Below are positions 20,621 through 20,999 of a stretch of DNA of 20,999 nucleotides, piece after piece; the stretch's first letter is position 1, and each line of letters begins with the position of its first letter. Made by a program: the position numbers and the translations under genes. Below the pieces are notes generated by a model, which did not search any database, had not been told where the DNA came from, and saw only the letters and a program-made list of their open reading frames with translations. The stretch lies in contig QZLH01000326.1 of the NCBI GenBank assembly GCA_003833135.1, forward strand, positions 41,418-62,416, read 5' to 3'. The DNA comes from Oehlia diaphana (Eukaryota > Glomeromycota > Glomeromycetes > Glomerales > Glomeraceae).

Positions 20621-20999
20621 ATCTGCCACCTGAGAACGTCAAGAGTGTTAATTCTTCTAATAATAGAATATGTTGTTGCTTGGTTTAGATTTGTTATTAG
20701 GAATGAAATGCGAAAGTTTCTCTTCATATGTGATTCTCTCCAGATTTCGTCATCCACTTTCTTTAATTATTGCACTCTTCGGATTCTTCCCCTACTTCAT
20801 TAATATAGGTAATGTACGTTCAGACTAATAGAACTATTATGTTCAGGCCTTTCACATATACCTTTCATTAGTAATTAATTGACTACGCACTTTTACTCAT
20901 AAGAAAAGGCTAAAGAATCGAGTCAAAATAATTAAAGGATTAAAATTTTCAAAATTCAATTTTTATTCATTTCGTCTATCTTAAGGTTGCTTGCCAAAA
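20621..20999. other. Right edge of the window, no supported gene
   Basis: A short frame from 20704 (about 40 codons, hydrophobic) and an overlapping shorter one exist, but neither resembles a known family. GTAATG after ATATAG near 20808 could be a splice donor. The remainder is AT-rich. Nothing can be assigned. Confidence 0.3.

Noticed and set aside
19555..20688. Hydrophobic plus-strand frames of 78-103 codons
   Set aside because: They are translations of the 142 bp tandem repeat (MPFV, LASQARFAIYLLTG) and change frame between units.

Overview
The window reads as nuclear DNA of a fungus, most likely a Glomeromycotina arbuscular mycorrhizal fungus such as Rhizophagus. That assignment is inference. 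It rests on very AT-rich DNA, short GT-AG introns in compact genes, a fungal-type eL34 and Prp4 kinase, and Polinton/Maverick-type remnants in a repeat-rich setting. I saw no rRNA, tRNA or CRISPR array by eye.

Region 1 (1-6130) is conserved host DNA. It holds the last coding exon of an unrecognised gene (2-124), a six-exon Fyv7/TAP26 rRNA-processing gene (594-1439), a ten-exon Prp4/PRPF4B spliceosomal kinase (1777-5239) and, convergent to it, a four-exon ribosomal protein eL34 gene (5506-6051, minus). All three recognised genes splice to full-length, in-frame products (169, 890 and 112 residues) and look functional.

Region 2 (6130-9790) is degraded accessory DNA. It holds a lysine-rich, retroelement ORF1-like pseudogene, AT-rich repeats, a Cys-containing ORF fragment, a small F-box-like ORF and a minisatellite of about 41 bp units.

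Region 3 (about 9796-19531) is a decayed Polinton/Maverick-like element. A protein-primed family B DNA polymerase (minus) and an rve-type integrase (plus) converge and overlap by 3 bp. Head to head with the integrase, and on the polymerase strand, lies one long frame of about 1,081 codons. It encodes a coiled coil, a Gag-like domain, a CCHC zinc knuckle and a retropepsin. I see no reverse transcriptase, RNase H or LTR. A Polinton-type replication module next to a retroviral-type Gag-protease module is the most unusual thing here. All three genes are broken by stops and frameshifts.

The Gag-like frame is also split by a 1,563 bp non-autonomous hAT-like transposon (12826-14388). It has an 8 bp target duplication (CTCTAGTG), subterminal GATCCGAATC-type repeats and a core of about 27 copies of an 18 bp hairpin motif that differ almost only at CpG sites. 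Removing the element with one duplication copy restores the host reading frame.

Region 4 (19532-20999) holds a tandem repeat of about 142 bp units, interrupted by a second probable insertion (about 19866-20406) whose empty site can be read from the neighbouring unit.
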